Notes: generated by a model not told the origin, from the letters alone. 64,000 nt of DNA from an uncultured Clostridia bacterium (GCA_948466345.1 CAOKAC010000002.1:1-64000), one strand, 5' to 3'. Numbered from the stretch's first letter, positions 1 through 8,929 are shown. Translations and numbers: made by a program.

Positions 1-17
1 CACCCGACAGCTTGTTT

Positions 18-46
18 ATTATATCATACACCTCCTCCCTTGTCAA
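18..46 (-). promoter_or_regulatory. Consensus SigA promoter firing leftward out of the window
   Basis: On the minus strand a perfect -35 TTGACA (46-41) is followed by a 17-bp spacer and a perfect -10 TATAAT (23-18). Transcription would start near base 11 and leave the window. The gene it serves is not visible. Confidence 0.7.
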
Positions 47-110
47 TACCTTTTTGTTCCTTTTTTTGATTATTTTCCCTAGTGCACTTACAGCTATCAC
101 TAAACGCCCT

Positions 111-135
111 AAAAGCCCCTGAAATCAAGGCTTTT
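111..135. terminator. Weak terminator-like hairpin
   Basis: AAAAGCC (111-117) can pair with GGCTTTT (129-135), with a run of six T on the plus strand. The stem is only 7 bp, so this is tentative. The rest of 1-230 shows no gene. Confidence 0.3.
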
Positions 136-230
136 TTCGTATAATAACAGCACCGCAATAATGTCAATCACTCTTTTATTTCGTATATTTTCAGAAAAAT
201 CGGGTATTCTCAAAATGTAGGAGGTAGATT

Positions 231-908
231 ATGGCATCCGTATACATCAGAACTTTGCTGGTATATTTTATGTTGATCATCACGCTGCGCCTCATGGGAA
301 AGCGACAAATTGGAGAATTGCAGCTGTCCGAACTTATTGTTACGATTCTCCTGTCTGAATTGGCCGCTATCCCCATTGCGGACAAAGACATCCCGCTTCT
401 TTACGCTATTGTTCCAATTCTACTTCTGCTCTCGTTGGAAGTAATCTTATCCTACATTGTGCTACGGGTTCCGGGAATAAAAAATTTATTTGCAGGCCGC
501 CCCAGCATTATTATCCAAAAAGGGGTATTAAACCAAAAGGAACTGGAACGCCAGCGAACCGGAATCAGCGAGTTGCTGTGCTCCCTGCGACAAAGCGGTA
601 TCTCCGATATCGGGGAAGTAGAATACGCCATTTTAGAGCAAAATGGAAGGTTTTCTGTTTTTCCAAAGGCAGCCAACAGCAGCATCACCCCTGCACAGAT
701 GCATTTAAATATTTCTGAGCAAGGAATTTCTCACGCGCTCATTTTAGACCGCAAAGTCATTCGTGACAATTTAATTTTAGCCGGATGGGATGAAAAGAAG
801 CTTTCCGAGGAACTTACGCGGCGCAGTTTCACTAAAGAAGATATCTTTCTATTTTCCGTCAACGATACAGGCGACATTACTATAATAATAAAGGAGAAAA
901 ACAATTGA
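231..908 (+). CDS. DUF421 family membrane protein (YetF-like)
   Basis: This 225-residue protein belongs to the YetF/DUF421 family. About the first 85 residues are three hydrophobic segments with the family pattern RLMGKRQIGELQ. The rest is the soluble DUF421 domain, including the region around GRPSIIIQKGVL. Members are inner-membrane proteins of unclear biochemical role. The ATG is preceded by GTAGGAGG at a good distance. The next gene starts inside its stop codon, so the two are translationally coupled. Family assignment is firm; function is not. Confidence 0.85.
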   Translation: MASVYIRTLLVYFMLIITLRLMGKRQIGELQLSELIVTILLSELAAIPIADKDIPLLYAIVPILLLLSLEVILSYIVLRVPGIKNLFAGRPSIIIQKGVLNQKELERQRTGISELLCSLRQSGISDIGEVEYAILEQNGRFSVFPKAANSSITPAQMHLNISEQGISHALILDRKVIRDNLILAGWDEKKLSEELTRRSFTKEDIFLFSVNDTGDITIIIKEKNN

Positions 909-1264
909 AAGCATTTCTTTGTGCCTTATCCGTTTTAGTACTGCTATCCTGTGCGGTAGCAATCAACGCGATTTACGTGCAAACAAAAACAGACGCGCTG
1001 GCCGACGCGATTCAAAACCTACCTTCGGAAGCCGAGAAGGCAAACCTTGACGATATACGTGCCCAATGGAACAAGTTGGAACCCGTGATCGGCTACAGCG
1101 TCAGCCACAAAGAAGCAGATCGAATCGCGGACGCACTAGCCGATTTGGAATCTCACCATAAAACCTGCGAAGCAAAAGAATACCACGCTGCCAGAGAACA
1201 ACTGCTGGAATTGGTTCGCCGGCTTTCAGAGTCGGAAGGCATTTCACTCAAAAGCATTTTCTGA
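905..1264 (+). CDS. DUF4363 family protein
   Basis: A 119-residue protein with one N-terminal hydrophobic segment (about residues 2-22) and an otherwise helical, charged body, matching the DUF4363 family that often sits beside DUF421 genes in clostridia. The start is TTG at 905, overlapping the DUF421 stop by 4 bases, with AAAGGAGAAAA just upstream. The N-terminus could be an uncleaved signal anchor. Its stop codon directly abuts the stop of the convergent radical SAM gene with no base between. Function unknown. Confidence 0.7.
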   Translation: MKAFLCALSVLVLLSCAVAINAIYVQTKTDALADAIQNLPSEAEKANLDDIRAQWNKLEPVIGYSVSHKEADRIADALADLESHHKTCEAKEYHAAREQLLELVRRLSESEGISLKSIF

Positions 1265-3889
1265 TTATCGGAATATACTGCCATCCTCCAAAAGCAGATG
1301 ACGGCGACAAATTGTATAATACCCCGTACCTTCCAGATCAACAAGCGGCATACAAACCCTAGCAACATATACCGGATTTAAATAATTGGTACTATCTGCA
1401 CGGGTTACAGCGACAACACGCACACCCTCCGACAGAATTTCAAATTGAATCTCCTTGATAAAGGGACGGATATCCGTCTCTTTTTCGCTGCTTTTAGTCT
1501 TTTTCAGAACTATTACCGGACCTGCAAACCGTTTTTCCAATGCAGCCAAAACATTCTTCTCAACCGGCACATGGAAATCAATCTCATTTTGTGCCCAGGC
1601 AATCTCTTTAAAATGCGTCTGTGGCGTATATACTTCCTTAATTTGTATATCGGAGGGCATTGCTGCAGAAAGGGCCGCAAGCACTTCTTCATTTTTCATA
1701 TCCTGCACCAATTTAATTTGTGCAAACTCGGTATCCCCGCTGGCGCCTACAGAAAGCGGAGATGCAAAAGTCAGTTTGGGAATCGGATTAAAGCCTTCAG
1801 TATAATATACAGGCAATCCACTTTTCACCAGAGCCCGCGAAAAAGTTCTCTGTATATCTAAATGGGACACGTAGGTCATAGCGCCTTTTTTTGCATAACA
1901 AATACGCACGGTACGCACCGGGCGTTCTCCCGGATTGACTGCCGCTCCAGCGCCTCTGGCATTCCGCTTGCCTGTGTCCACCTTAGAGCCGGTATGTCTG
2001 TCCAAGCCACTCAGATGCTCCGCCTCTCCTTCCTTATGTCCCGGGCACCAACGGCAAAGGCTTGGATCCGCCAGGGCATTTGCCCCGCAGCCCGAACATC
2101 GTTCCTTACAGGAAGGTGTAACGGCAGCCTCCATCGCCCTATGCCGTTCACGCAGCAAAAAATGTTTCGATACACCGCAGTCAATTACATCCCAAGGCAA
2201 AATTTCTTCCTCGCTCATGGTACGGTTTGCATAAAATGCCGGGTCAATACCTGTATCTGCAAAAACCTGCTGCCATGCCTCATAGTCAAAAAACTCTTCC
2301 CATGCTTCCAGACGCAGACCTCTTTTTACTGCCGTTTTCAAAGCTGTGGACAGACGCCTGTTACCCCTTGCAAACACTGCTTCCAGCCAAGATATTTTGG
2401 CATCATGATAATTGTATCGAATTTTGCGGTCCTGGAGACAGGCAAGTAAATGCCGCTGCTTCTCCTCCAACTGCGCCGATGTGTTTTGTCCTTCCCACTG
2501 GAAGGGGGTAAAGGGTTTCGGAATAAAGCACGCCACGCTGATGGTAACCTTCGGTTGTTTTCCACGACTGCGTCCAGGCGTTTTATAATAGGACTCAATG
2601 ACTTTTTTTGCAAGCGACGCAATTCCTTCAATATCCTCCAGGGTTTCGTAAGGCAACCCATTCATAAAGTACAGTTTCACTTGATTTTTTCCTGCTGAAA
2701 AAGCCACACCTGCAGCTCGGAGAATATCTTCCTCTGTTACATTTTTATTAATCACATCCCGCAGGCGCTGGCTGCCTGCTTCCGGAGCAAAAGTAAGTGT
2801 ACTGGACCGCACCGTGGAAATTTGTTCCATAAGCTCCCGGGTAAAGCTATCTGCACGCAGAGACGGGAGAGACAGATTGATTCGTGCGTCATCCGTCCAG
2901 GTTAGTAAATTATCGCACAGGGTATTTACTCTGGAATAATCAGAAATAGACAGTGAGCACATAGAGATTTCATCATAGCCTGTGTTTTCCGCCATCTTTT
3001 TCGCCTGCGCACACAGCGTCTCCGGTGTTTTTTCCCGTACCGGTCGTGTAACAAACCCAGCCTGGCAGAAGCGGCAACCTCGGATGCAACCTCGAAACAC
3101 TTCCAGTGTAATCCTGTCGTGCACCGTTTCTACCAAAGGCATCACGGGATCCGTAGGAAAATAAACCTGATCCACATCTTTTACAATTCTCTTTTTTACC
3201 TGTCGCGGCACATCTGGAAATTTCGGCGTCATATTTAAAATTGTGCCGTCCTCATGATAACTTACTTCATATAAAGAAGGGACGTAAAATCCCTCCAGAT
3301 GAGAAGCAGCACGCAAAAATGCTTTCTTATTATAGGTTCCTGCCTGCCGCATATCTAAATACAACTGCGCAAGCTGGGGCAACGCCTCCTCTCCTTCTCC
3401 AATGGAAAAGATGTCCACAAAGTCGGCCATAGGCTCCGGATTATAGGCACATGGACCACCTGCAAGCACTATGGGGAAGCTGTCATCCCGCTCCTGACTG
3501 CGTAAGGGAATTTCGCTCATATCCAGCATATTCAGCGCAGTCGTATAACAAAGCTCATATTGCAGGGTAAAAGCGACCATATCAAAGTCCCGAATAGAAT
3601 CTCCGGATTCATGTGTATATACAGGGATATTTCGGCTGCGCATTTCTGCCTCCATATCGGGCCACGGAGCAAATGCCCGTTCACACCAAACATCCTGCAT
3701 TTCGTTGAGTACGCCGCACAAAATTCGCATACCCAAATTGGACATACCAATGTCGTATATATCAGGGAAGCAAAAGGCCATCCGCATTCCAATCTGCGAT
3801 TTATCCTTGTAAACGCTTCCCGGTTCTCCGCCGACATATCGTCCAGGCTTCTGTACTTTTGTAATAAAAGATTTAATATCCTCTCGCAT
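1265..3889 (-). CDS. B12-binding radical SAM protein fused to DUF2344 domain
   Basis: An 874-residue fusion. The N-terminal part resembles the cobalamin-binding-like region of the TIGR03960 radical SAM family. The radical SAM cluster motif CIRGCRFC (CxxxCxxC) lies near residues 270-277. A Cys-rich stretch (CKERCSGCG, then CRWC) lies near residues 593-612. From about residue 658 it is a DUF2344 (TIGR03936) domain. In many genomes these two domains are separate adjacent genes, often near rne/rng or rplU. The substrate is not established; a role in RNA or ribosome modification is only an inference. I chose the ATG at 3889 over an in-frame TTG at 3901 because family members begin close to the KVQKPGRY motif. 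Neither start has a clear ribosome site, and a hairpin lies immediately upstream. Confidence 0.85.
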   Translation of the reverse strand: MREDIKSFITKVQKPGRYVGGEPGSVYKDKSQIGMRMAFCFPDIYDIGMSNLGMRILCGVLNEMQDVWCERAFAPWPDMEAEMRSRNIPVYTHESGDSIRDFDMVAFTLQYELCYTTALNMLDMSEIPLRSQERDDSFPIVLAGGPCAYNPEPMADFVDIFSIGEGEEALPQLAQLYLDMRQAGTYNKKAFLRAASHLEGFYVPSLYEVSYHEDGTILNMTPKFPDVPRQVKKRIVKDVDQVYFPTDPVMPLVETVHDRITLEVFRGCIRGCRFCQAGFVTRPVREKTPETLCAQAKKMAENTGYDEISMCSLSISDYSRVNTLCDNLLTWTDDARINLSLPSLRADSFTRELMEQISTVRSSTLTFAPEAGSQRLRDVINKNVTEEDILRAAGVAFSAGKNQVKLYFMNGLPYETLEDIEGIASLAKKVIESYYKTPGRSRGKQPKVTISVACFIPKPFTPFQWEGQNTSAQLEEKQRHLLACLQDRKIRYNYHDAKISWLEAVFARGNRRLSTALKTAVKRGLRLEAWEEFFDYEAWQQVFADTGIDPAFYANRTMSEEEILPWDVIDCGVSKHFLLRERHRAMEAAVTPSCKERCSGCGANALADPSLCRWCPGHKEGEAEHLSGLDRHTGSKVDTGKRNARGAGAAVNPGERPVRTVRICYAKKGAMTYVSHLDIQRTFSRALVKSGLPVYYTEGFNPIPKLTFASPLSVGASGDTEFAQIKLVQDMKNEEVLAALSAAMPSDIQIKEVYTPQTHFKEIAWAQNEIDFHVPVEKNVLAALEKRFAGPVIVLKKTKSSEKETDIRPFIKEIQFEILSEGVRVVAVTRADSTNYLNPVYVARVCMPLVDLEGTGYYTICRRHLLLEDGSIFR

Positions 3890-3902
3890 TGTATAAAACA
3901 AG

Positions 3903-3921
3903 GGCGGAGAAAACTCCGCCC
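3903..3921 (-). terminator. Hairpin between the P-type-like gene and the radical SAM gene
   Basis: GGGCGGAG (3903-3910) and CTCCGCCC (3914-3921) form a perfect 8-bp stem, about 20 bases after the stop of the upstream leftward gene. On the minus strand it is followed by TTGTTTTATACA and then the ATG of the radical SAM gene, so terminator and start region are fused. Confidence 0.55.
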
Positions 3922-3940
3922 TTTCCCTTTCCTATAAAAT

Positions 3941-6223
3941 TTACCGAACAATCACTTTCGTTGTGATAATCACCGGAATCATCCAGAACAGCTGCATGGC
4001 GCCCAAATACACACTATACATCTGCGGAAACATTCCTGATACAAGGACTATTGCCATTATCACAGCCCCAAAAACAGCAGAAAGGGCATTGATCACATAT
4101 CCGGTTTTGCGGGCGCTGAGAATTTTGTCGCAGCTGGAAATCGTCTGAAGCAGAGCCTTGGTTCCTTCTCTGGAAACAATGCCGCCGTCAGCCCGGTCGG
4201 AATATTTTGTAATCTCCTCCGTATTCCTATATTTAATCACCCGGAGAGAATATTTACCGCTGCGAATCTGCCGGTAAATCATTTCCTCATCAATGCTGGG
4301 ATCAAAAGTTTTAACACATACACACATACCGCTGCCAGTAAGCTGCCGCAGGATATATTCAAAATCCGGATCAATAAGATAGTGAACAATCATCTTTGCC
4401 ACCAGCTTATGCTGATAAATCATATAAAGAGCAGCGCAGTCGCCTGCCAGAATCGTATCTTCCTCCACTACATCCGATGGAATATCGATGCCCAATCCAG
4501 CAAGGGCAGCAGCGCGGCCAAACATAATGCTTTTTCCGCCCACGGATGCTTCAATATATCCCGTGTCCGTATCGACGATTTCCACATCGGCACAGTGACC
4601 GGTTTCCATTGTAGCAATTTCAAACACATCGCCCAGAGGGCCACCCGTTTTAGAAAATACGCTGGCAGCATAGTACAAAACTTTATCAATACGGCTGTTA
4701 TTATACAGCTTTACATTGCGCACCTTTACGTTTGTAGAAGGAAATACGTTGACGTCGTCAAAGGACACCACACTCGCCCCCGAATACTCATCTACAGAGC
4801 CTTCCCCGATAATCGTACTTTCATTTTCATACGCTGCACGGTTGGCACGGTAAAAGGGATAACATCCCGCAATGACCATCGCCGTCGGCATTGTTGCACT
4901 CAACACCGCAAACGCTACCGTAAAGGGACCGTTTTCATGACCACTGACAGCAGCATATACGCCGCCCACAATAGAAAGCATAACCGCTACTAGCAGCGTC
5001 ACGCCAATCATAGAACGATCACCGCCGCCTTGATTTTTGGTTCTCCAGAAATATCCGTCTACAAAATCTGTTTTTTGGATTTTGATAATATCGCCGCCGT
5101 CATCCTGTATACTGTCTGTCAGCGCTTCATTTTCCATTATGGAATCTCTAGTGGACAACCGACGCATCACATATTTCGGTTGAGTAGTTGATACGATATT
5201 AAAACTAAAGATTTCACGCCGCACGGTTAAAAATTCGTGGATCGTGGTAAACAGCAGGCAAAGTGCGGCCGGAAAGTGAAACAACACCGGTTCTGCCCCC
5301 GGCACGACAGTCGCCGTTTCATAGAGTGAGCTTGCAAGCACTGCAACCGCCATCACTGCAGAAATGGTATCTGTTGTGGGACGCAACCGCAGCAAGGCGG
5401 CCAGTCCGCCAAAAATATGTCGATAGCATAGAGCCGACATCAACAACAGAAGCTGTAAATCCATCATTATATAAATCACCGGATAGACTGCAGGGTCCAG
5501 AGCGCCGGAAAGCTGATATCCCACTACAGGAAGATTCTCAAATATTAAAATTAAAACAGTAAGTACAAGAGCGCAGAGCAGTCTGCCTGTAGCCCAGCGA
5601 TTGCGCTTTCTATATTTCTCAGCAATTTCACCGTTCTCCGCCAGATCAGAATATTCGCCAGGGCCATATCGATTGCTGCGGGTCACCCATTCTTCTTGAT
5701 CTGCCACATAATCGTCTGTAATTTGCGTTGCCGTTTCAATCCCTACCGTTTTGGCAAGCTCGTCTTCCATACCCAGGGCAACCATCAGGCTGATATCCGA
5801 TTCGTCGATGGTTTCTCCGTCTTCTCCAGACATCACATTGACCAGCTGTTCAAGATTTTCACCTTCATCGTATGTAGCGTCCGCATCTTCTCCCAGGTCT
5901 GATGCAAAGTATGTATCTTCTTCCACTGGATCGTCATCAAAAAAGTCATCCTCCGGATAGATGTCTTCCACATCATCCATCCCCGCTTCCTGTGCATAGA
6001 AAGCTCCATTTATATCTTCACCCTGTACATAGGACTCCGCCTGTGCATTTTCAGGGCCTTCGCCTTTCAGCTTTGCCAGCAGCTGGGCCGGATCCATTGG
6101 GTCTAATGCTGGAGCCCCCCCGTTTTCTGCATTTGCCTTAGGAGTAGACTTGCTCAGTCGGGACAAAAGCTCCTGGGCTGTCACTTTTTGATTCTTTTCA
6201 TTATTTTCAGCCATTCGTTTCAT
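3941..6223 (-). CDS. Large membrane protein resembling a P-type ATPase without the catalytic motif
   Basis: A 760-residue protein I cannot assign to a named family with certainty. Residues 1-200 are acidic and probably disordered. Hydrophobic segments follow at about 210-345 and 410-460, then a cytoplasmic region and a final hydrophobic pair (about 708-757). The order matches P-type ATPases: a small GDIIKI-like segment, a membrane segment with a Pro (MPTAM), then VVSFDDVNVFPS near residue 486 where DKTGTLT would be, then GDCAALYM...LRQLTGSGMCV resembling the P domain. The DKTGT and TGD motifs are absent, so it should not form the phosphoenzyme. The start is uncertain: ATG 6223 lies one base after AAGGAAGG, and ATG 6214 is better spaced. 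Fold likeness is inference. Confidence 0.6.
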   Translation of the reverse strand: MKRMAENNEKNQKVTAQELLSRLSKSTPKANAENGGAPALDPMDPAQLLAKLKGEGPENAQAESYVQGEDINGAFYAQEAGMDDVEDIYPEDDFFDDDPVEEDTYFASDLGEDADATYDEGENLEQLVNVMSGEDGETIDESDISLMVALGMEDELAKTVGIETATQITDDYVADQEEWVTRSNRYGPGEYSDLAENGEIAEKYRKRNRWATGRLLCALVLTVLILIFENLPVVGYQLSGALDPAVYPVIYIMMDLQLLLLMSALCYRHIFGGLAALLRLRPTTDTISAVMAVAVLASSLYETATVVPGAEPVLFHFPAALCLLFTTIHEFLTVRREIFSFNIVSTTQPKYVMRRLSTRDSIMENEALTDSIQDDGGDIIKIQKTDFVDGYFWRTKNQGGGDRSMIGVTLLVAVMLSIVGGVYAAVSGHENGPFTVAFAVLSATMPTAMVIAGCYPFYRANRAAYENESTIIGEGSVDEYSGASVVSFDDVNVFPSTNVKVRNVKLYNNSRIDKVLYYAASVFSKTGGPLGDVFEIATMETGHCADVEIVDTDTGYIEASVGGKSIMFGRAAALAGLGIDIPSDVVEEDTILAGDCAALYMIYQHKLVAKMIVHYLIDPDFEYILRQLTGSGMCVCVKTFDPSIDEEMIYRQIRSGKYSLRVIKYRNTEEITKYSDRADGGIVSREGTKALLQTISSCDKILSARKTGYVINALSAVFGAVIMAIVLVSGMFPQMYSVYLGAMQLFWMIPVIITTKVIVR

Positions 6224-6264
6224 TCCTTCCTTTGGAATTCTGACCAGTATGTCTGAGGGCCTTC

Positions 6265-7497
6265 CTACATGTCATGCTGCATTCTCGCCGCATGACATAA
6301 AATAACAGAAGCAGCCGTAGATACGTTCAAAGAATTTACCTTTCCATACATGGGAATAGAAACGGTAAAATCACTTTTTTCGCGAACTGTTTTCGCAACA
6401 CCCGCCCCTTCGCTTCCAAATACAATCGCAGCCGGCACCCGGAAGTCTGCGTCATAATACGCCGTACCACCAGCTTCTGATACAAATACCCACAGACCCC
6501 GTTTTTTCAATTCAGTTACAGTTTGACCGATATTGGGCACCTTCGCCACCGCCATATGCTCCAGCGCTCCAGCGGAAGCTTTTGTCACTACAGGGGTCAG
6601 CCCCGCACTGCGACGCCGAGGGATAATTACGCCATGCGCACCGGCACATTCTGCACAACGAATCAGTGCCCCCAAGTTGTGGGGATCTTCGATAGAATCT
6701 GCCACTACGATAAGGGGAACCTCTCCTCGTTCTGCTGCAATGTTTAAAATTCCATCAATATCCGTATATTCTTTTTCAGCAGCTGCCGCCACCACGCCCT
6801 GATGGTTGACTCCTCCGGAAAGCTGATCCAGCTTTTCCTGCGCCACCTCCACGACCGGAATTTGTTTCTTTCTCGCTTCTGCCACGATTGCTATCAAAGA
6901 ACCTTCTCTCTGTCCTGCTTTTACAAAAATTTTATCAATGCTTCTCCCGCTGCGCAGCAGTTCCCGCACGGCGTTTCTTCCAGCAACCGGCGCCTGCTCC
7001 TCTGAAATCGAAGCCTCTGTATCCGCCAAAGCTTTGTCTCGTTTTTTTGTACTGCCTGCAGCAAGCGAAACCAGTCCGACATTGCTAAGCGAATCCGTTT
7101 CCAACTCGTCATAATCAGGCAGCTGCAAATACCTTCCGCCATAGCTGCGGATATCATCGTAGTCATCGTGAATTTTCGGCGGCCCCTTACGGTTTCCCCG
7201 ATGATTGCTGTTCTTTTGTGCGTTGCCGGATGAGGTGCCTTTTACACCGCCGCGTCGATTCTGTGGATTTCTATTTTTCTCCGAAACGGGGGAATGCTCC
7301 TGCTTTCTTCTTTTCGTATTTTGCCCCACGCTTTTTTGTCCTTCCGGCTCGGCAGACTTCTGTACATTATTTTTAAAATCTCTTTTCGATGCGGACTGCG
7401 GACGCCGCTTTCTTTTTCCGGCAGCACCGGTATTTCTATTTTGATTTTTTCCCGCAGGGCGTGTCGTCTGCCCTTGTCGGGTTTCATTTTCATTCAT
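6265..7497 (-). CDS. rlmB: 23S rRNA 2'-O-ribose methyltransferase RlmB (TrmH/SPOUT family)
   Basis: A SPOUT-class methyltransferase that uses SAM to 2'-O-methylate a guanosine of 23S rRNA (G2251 in E. coli). The C-terminal about 240 residues hold a substrate-binding domain starting VAGRNAVRELL and the SpoU catalytic domain with DSIEDPHNLGALIR, VFGSEGAGV and SLNVSTAASVIL. About 170 residues precede this: a low-complexity, Arg/Lys/Asn/Gln-rich tail, unusual in length for the family and probably RNA-binding or disordered. I chose ATG 7497 (410 aa) over TTG 7521; GAAAGG lies upstream at a somewhat long distance. The exact target base is inferred from the family. Confidence 0.85.
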   Translation of the reverse strand: MNENETRQGQTTRPAGKNQNRNTGAAGKRKRRPQSASKRDFKNNVQKSAEPEGQKSVGQNTKRRKQEHSPVSEKNRNPQNRRGGVKGTSSGNAQKNSNHRGNRKGPPKIHDDYDDIRSYGGRYLQLPDYDELETDSLSNVGLVSLAAGSTKKRDKALADTEASISEEQAPVAGRNAVRELLRSGRSIDKIFVKAGQREGSLIAIVAEARKKQIPVVEVAQEKLDQLSGGVNHQGVVAAAAEKEYTDIDGILNIAAERGEVPLIVVADSIEDPHNLGALIRCAECAGAHGVIIPRRRSAGLTPVVTKASAGALEHMAVAKVPNIGQTVTELKKRGLWVFVSEAGGTAYYDADFRVPAAIVFGSEGAGVAKTVREKSDFTVSIPMYGKVNSLNVSTAASVILCHAARMQHDM

Positions 7498-7711
7498 ATA
7501 TATAATTTGCCTTTCTGACAAAATAAGTCCAACGGCTTTGCTGCCGCAAAGCTATAAAACTCCAGTATTCAAGCTCATTATAGCACATCTTTTATAATTT
7601 GTACATATCTTTTTACAAAAAAGCCCTTTGGCAAAAGCTGTCGGTATGAAAAGAAGAAAAATTTTTATTGCACCGCACTCGTCTTTTTTGTTGTTCAGTA
7701 AAAAACAGGAA

Positions 7712-7739
7712 GAGGAAGGCACGATATCGTGCCTTCCTC
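7712..7739 (-). terminator. Terminator of the zinc-ribbon gene (28-bp perfect palindrome)
   Basis: The 28 bases 7712-7739 are fully self-complementary around GATATC. On the minus strand they are followed by CCTGTTTTTTACTG, giving a U-run. It lies about 30 bases after the stop of the gene at 7771. Confidence 0.8.
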
Positions 7740-7770
7740 CCTACATTACTTATGCAAACACAAAATCCGA

Positions 7771-8046
7771 TTACTGCTGCTTCATTGCTGCAAAGCACTC
7801 GCTGCAGTATACAGGTCTGTCGCTTGTGGGCTGGAAAGGAACTTTTGCTTCCTGGCCGCACTGTGCGCAAGTAGTGGTGAACATTTCTCTTTGTGACTTG
7901 GATGCAGCTTTTCTGGCATCGCGGCAAGTCTTACAACGCTGGGGCTCGTTCTGAAAGCCCTTTTCTGCATAAAATTCCTGTTCGCCTGCAGTAAATACAA
8001 ACTCGTTACCGCAATCTTTGCATACCAATGTCTTGTCCTCGTACAT
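7771..8046 (-). CDS. Zinc-ribbon protein, two CxxC pairs in each half
   Basis: A 91-residue protein with an N-terminal ribbon (CKDC ... CKTC, residues 9-42, ending CKTCRDARK) and a C-terminal ribbon (CAQC ... CSEC, residues 61-84). This is the clostridial probable-zinc-ribbon plus CxxC_CxxC_SSSS arrangement. The ribbons imply zinc binding and perhaps nucleic acid or protein contacts; no activity is known. The ATG is preceded by GCGAGGTAAAAA. It appears monocistronic, with its own strong terminator. An AACGG/CCGTT inverted repeat lies upstream at 8090-8105. Confidence 0.85.
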   Translation of the reverse strand: MYEDKTLVCKDCGNEFVFTAGEQEFYAEKGFQNEPQRCKTCRDARKAASKSQREMFTTTCAQCGQEAKVPFQPTSDRPVYCSECFAAMKQQ

Positions 8047-8174
8047 TTTTTACCTCGCTTAAATATGGTAGAATAAATTTCGCCCTCAACGGACTTTAAC
8101 CGTTACCTTTGTAAACAACGCTCTGATTAAGCTATTCGGGCATATAGAAAACACATACAGTGTTACATACAATA

Positions 8175-8732
8175 TTAATCTTTCTTTTTTTTAGATCGCT
8201 CCAGTTGTTTTCCCTTTTCACGAATGCGAAATAATGCATTATACACAGACTTAGATTCCTTATTCAAATCCTGTGCAATTTCCCGCACAGATTTTCCGGA
8301 TATATATTCACGCAACACACAACGCTCATATGGAGACAACACAGCAACGATTCGCTCAATGGCTTGCTCTGCATTCTCTGATTGAGTCAAAACACGCTGC
8401 ACGCCTCTGCTTTTCCCAGCCTTCTTATTTGAAATTTCTCGCTGTGTTCTTCGCAGAACCTTTCTTCGATAAGAAATCAACGCATTTCGTATACAAATCT
8501 TTGCATACAACCCAAAAGACACCGCTGTTTGCGTTTTATCATATGTAAGCGCCGCCTTTAGCAACGCGCTTTCTGCTTCCTGCAGCAATTCGTCCCGCGC
8601 ACCGCCTCCGCTTGCAAAAAAGCTGGAAACCATTTTGGCAACAAGAGGAGCATATTGCTTTGCAAGTATAAAAAAGCTCTCGTTACTCCCATTTTGTATT
8701 TCTTCCAACAAAGTATCCGGCGTATCCTGCAA
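8175..8732 (-). CDS. Sigma-70 family RNA polymerase sigma factor (SigH-like)
   Basis: A 185-residue alternative sigma factor. Region 2 covers about residues 10-90, including DELLQEAESALLKA and an Arg/Lys-rich stretch ISYRRKVLRRTQ. Region 4 covers about residues 125-180, with the helix-turn-helix SVREIAQDLNKESKSVYNAL. The size and region layout resemble SigH/small sigma-70 factors, but I cannot tell whether it is the sporulation SigH. The likely start is TTG at 8732; no in-frame ATG exists upstream, and GGGAG lies about 13 bases away. A consensus promoter and an inverted repeat lie directly upstream, suggesting its own regulation. Confidence 0.75.
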   Translation of the reverse strand: MQDTPDTLLEEIQNGSNESFFILAKQYAPLVAKMVSSFFASGGGARDELLQEAESALLKAALTYDKTQTAVSFGLYAKICIRNALISYRRKVLRRTQREISNKKAGKSRGVQRVLTQSENAEQAIERIVAVLSPYERCVLREYISGKSVREIAQDLNKESKSVYNALFRIREKGKQLERSKKKKD

Positions 8733-8770
8733 AATTCTTTCTCTGCTCCCAACTGATCATTTGTAGATTT

Positions 8771-8786
8771 TTACTATCTATAGTAA
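8771..8786. repeat. Dyad operator candidate at the sigma-factor transcription start
   Basis: TTACTAT and ATAGTAA are perfect inverted arms separated by two bases. The dyad sits 5-20 bases downstream of the -10 box, where a repressor could block initiation. The regulator is unknown. Confidence 0.5.
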
Positions 8787-8790
8787 TGAT

Positions 8791-8818
8791 ATTATAACAC
8801 ATTTGTAAATTTTGTCAA
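8791..8818 (-). promoter_or_regulatory. SigA promoter of the sigma-factor gene
   Basis: On the minus strand TTGACA (8818-8813), a 16-bp spacer, then TATAAT (8796-8791). Both hexamers match the consensus exactly. Confidence 0.75.
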
Positions 8819-8929
8819 TAGCAGTTTTAAATATTCTTAAATTTTCGTAAATATTTCATTCATATTTGTAGTTTTTATATATACATTGTCTATTTTTATA
8901 TACAAAGTGCACATTTGGTTGTCGAAATT

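Noticed and set aside
8090..8105. AACGG/CCGTT repeat as a CRISPR or mobile-element end
   Set aside because: A single short dyad with no array, transposase or target duplication nearby; at most an operator or small hairpin.
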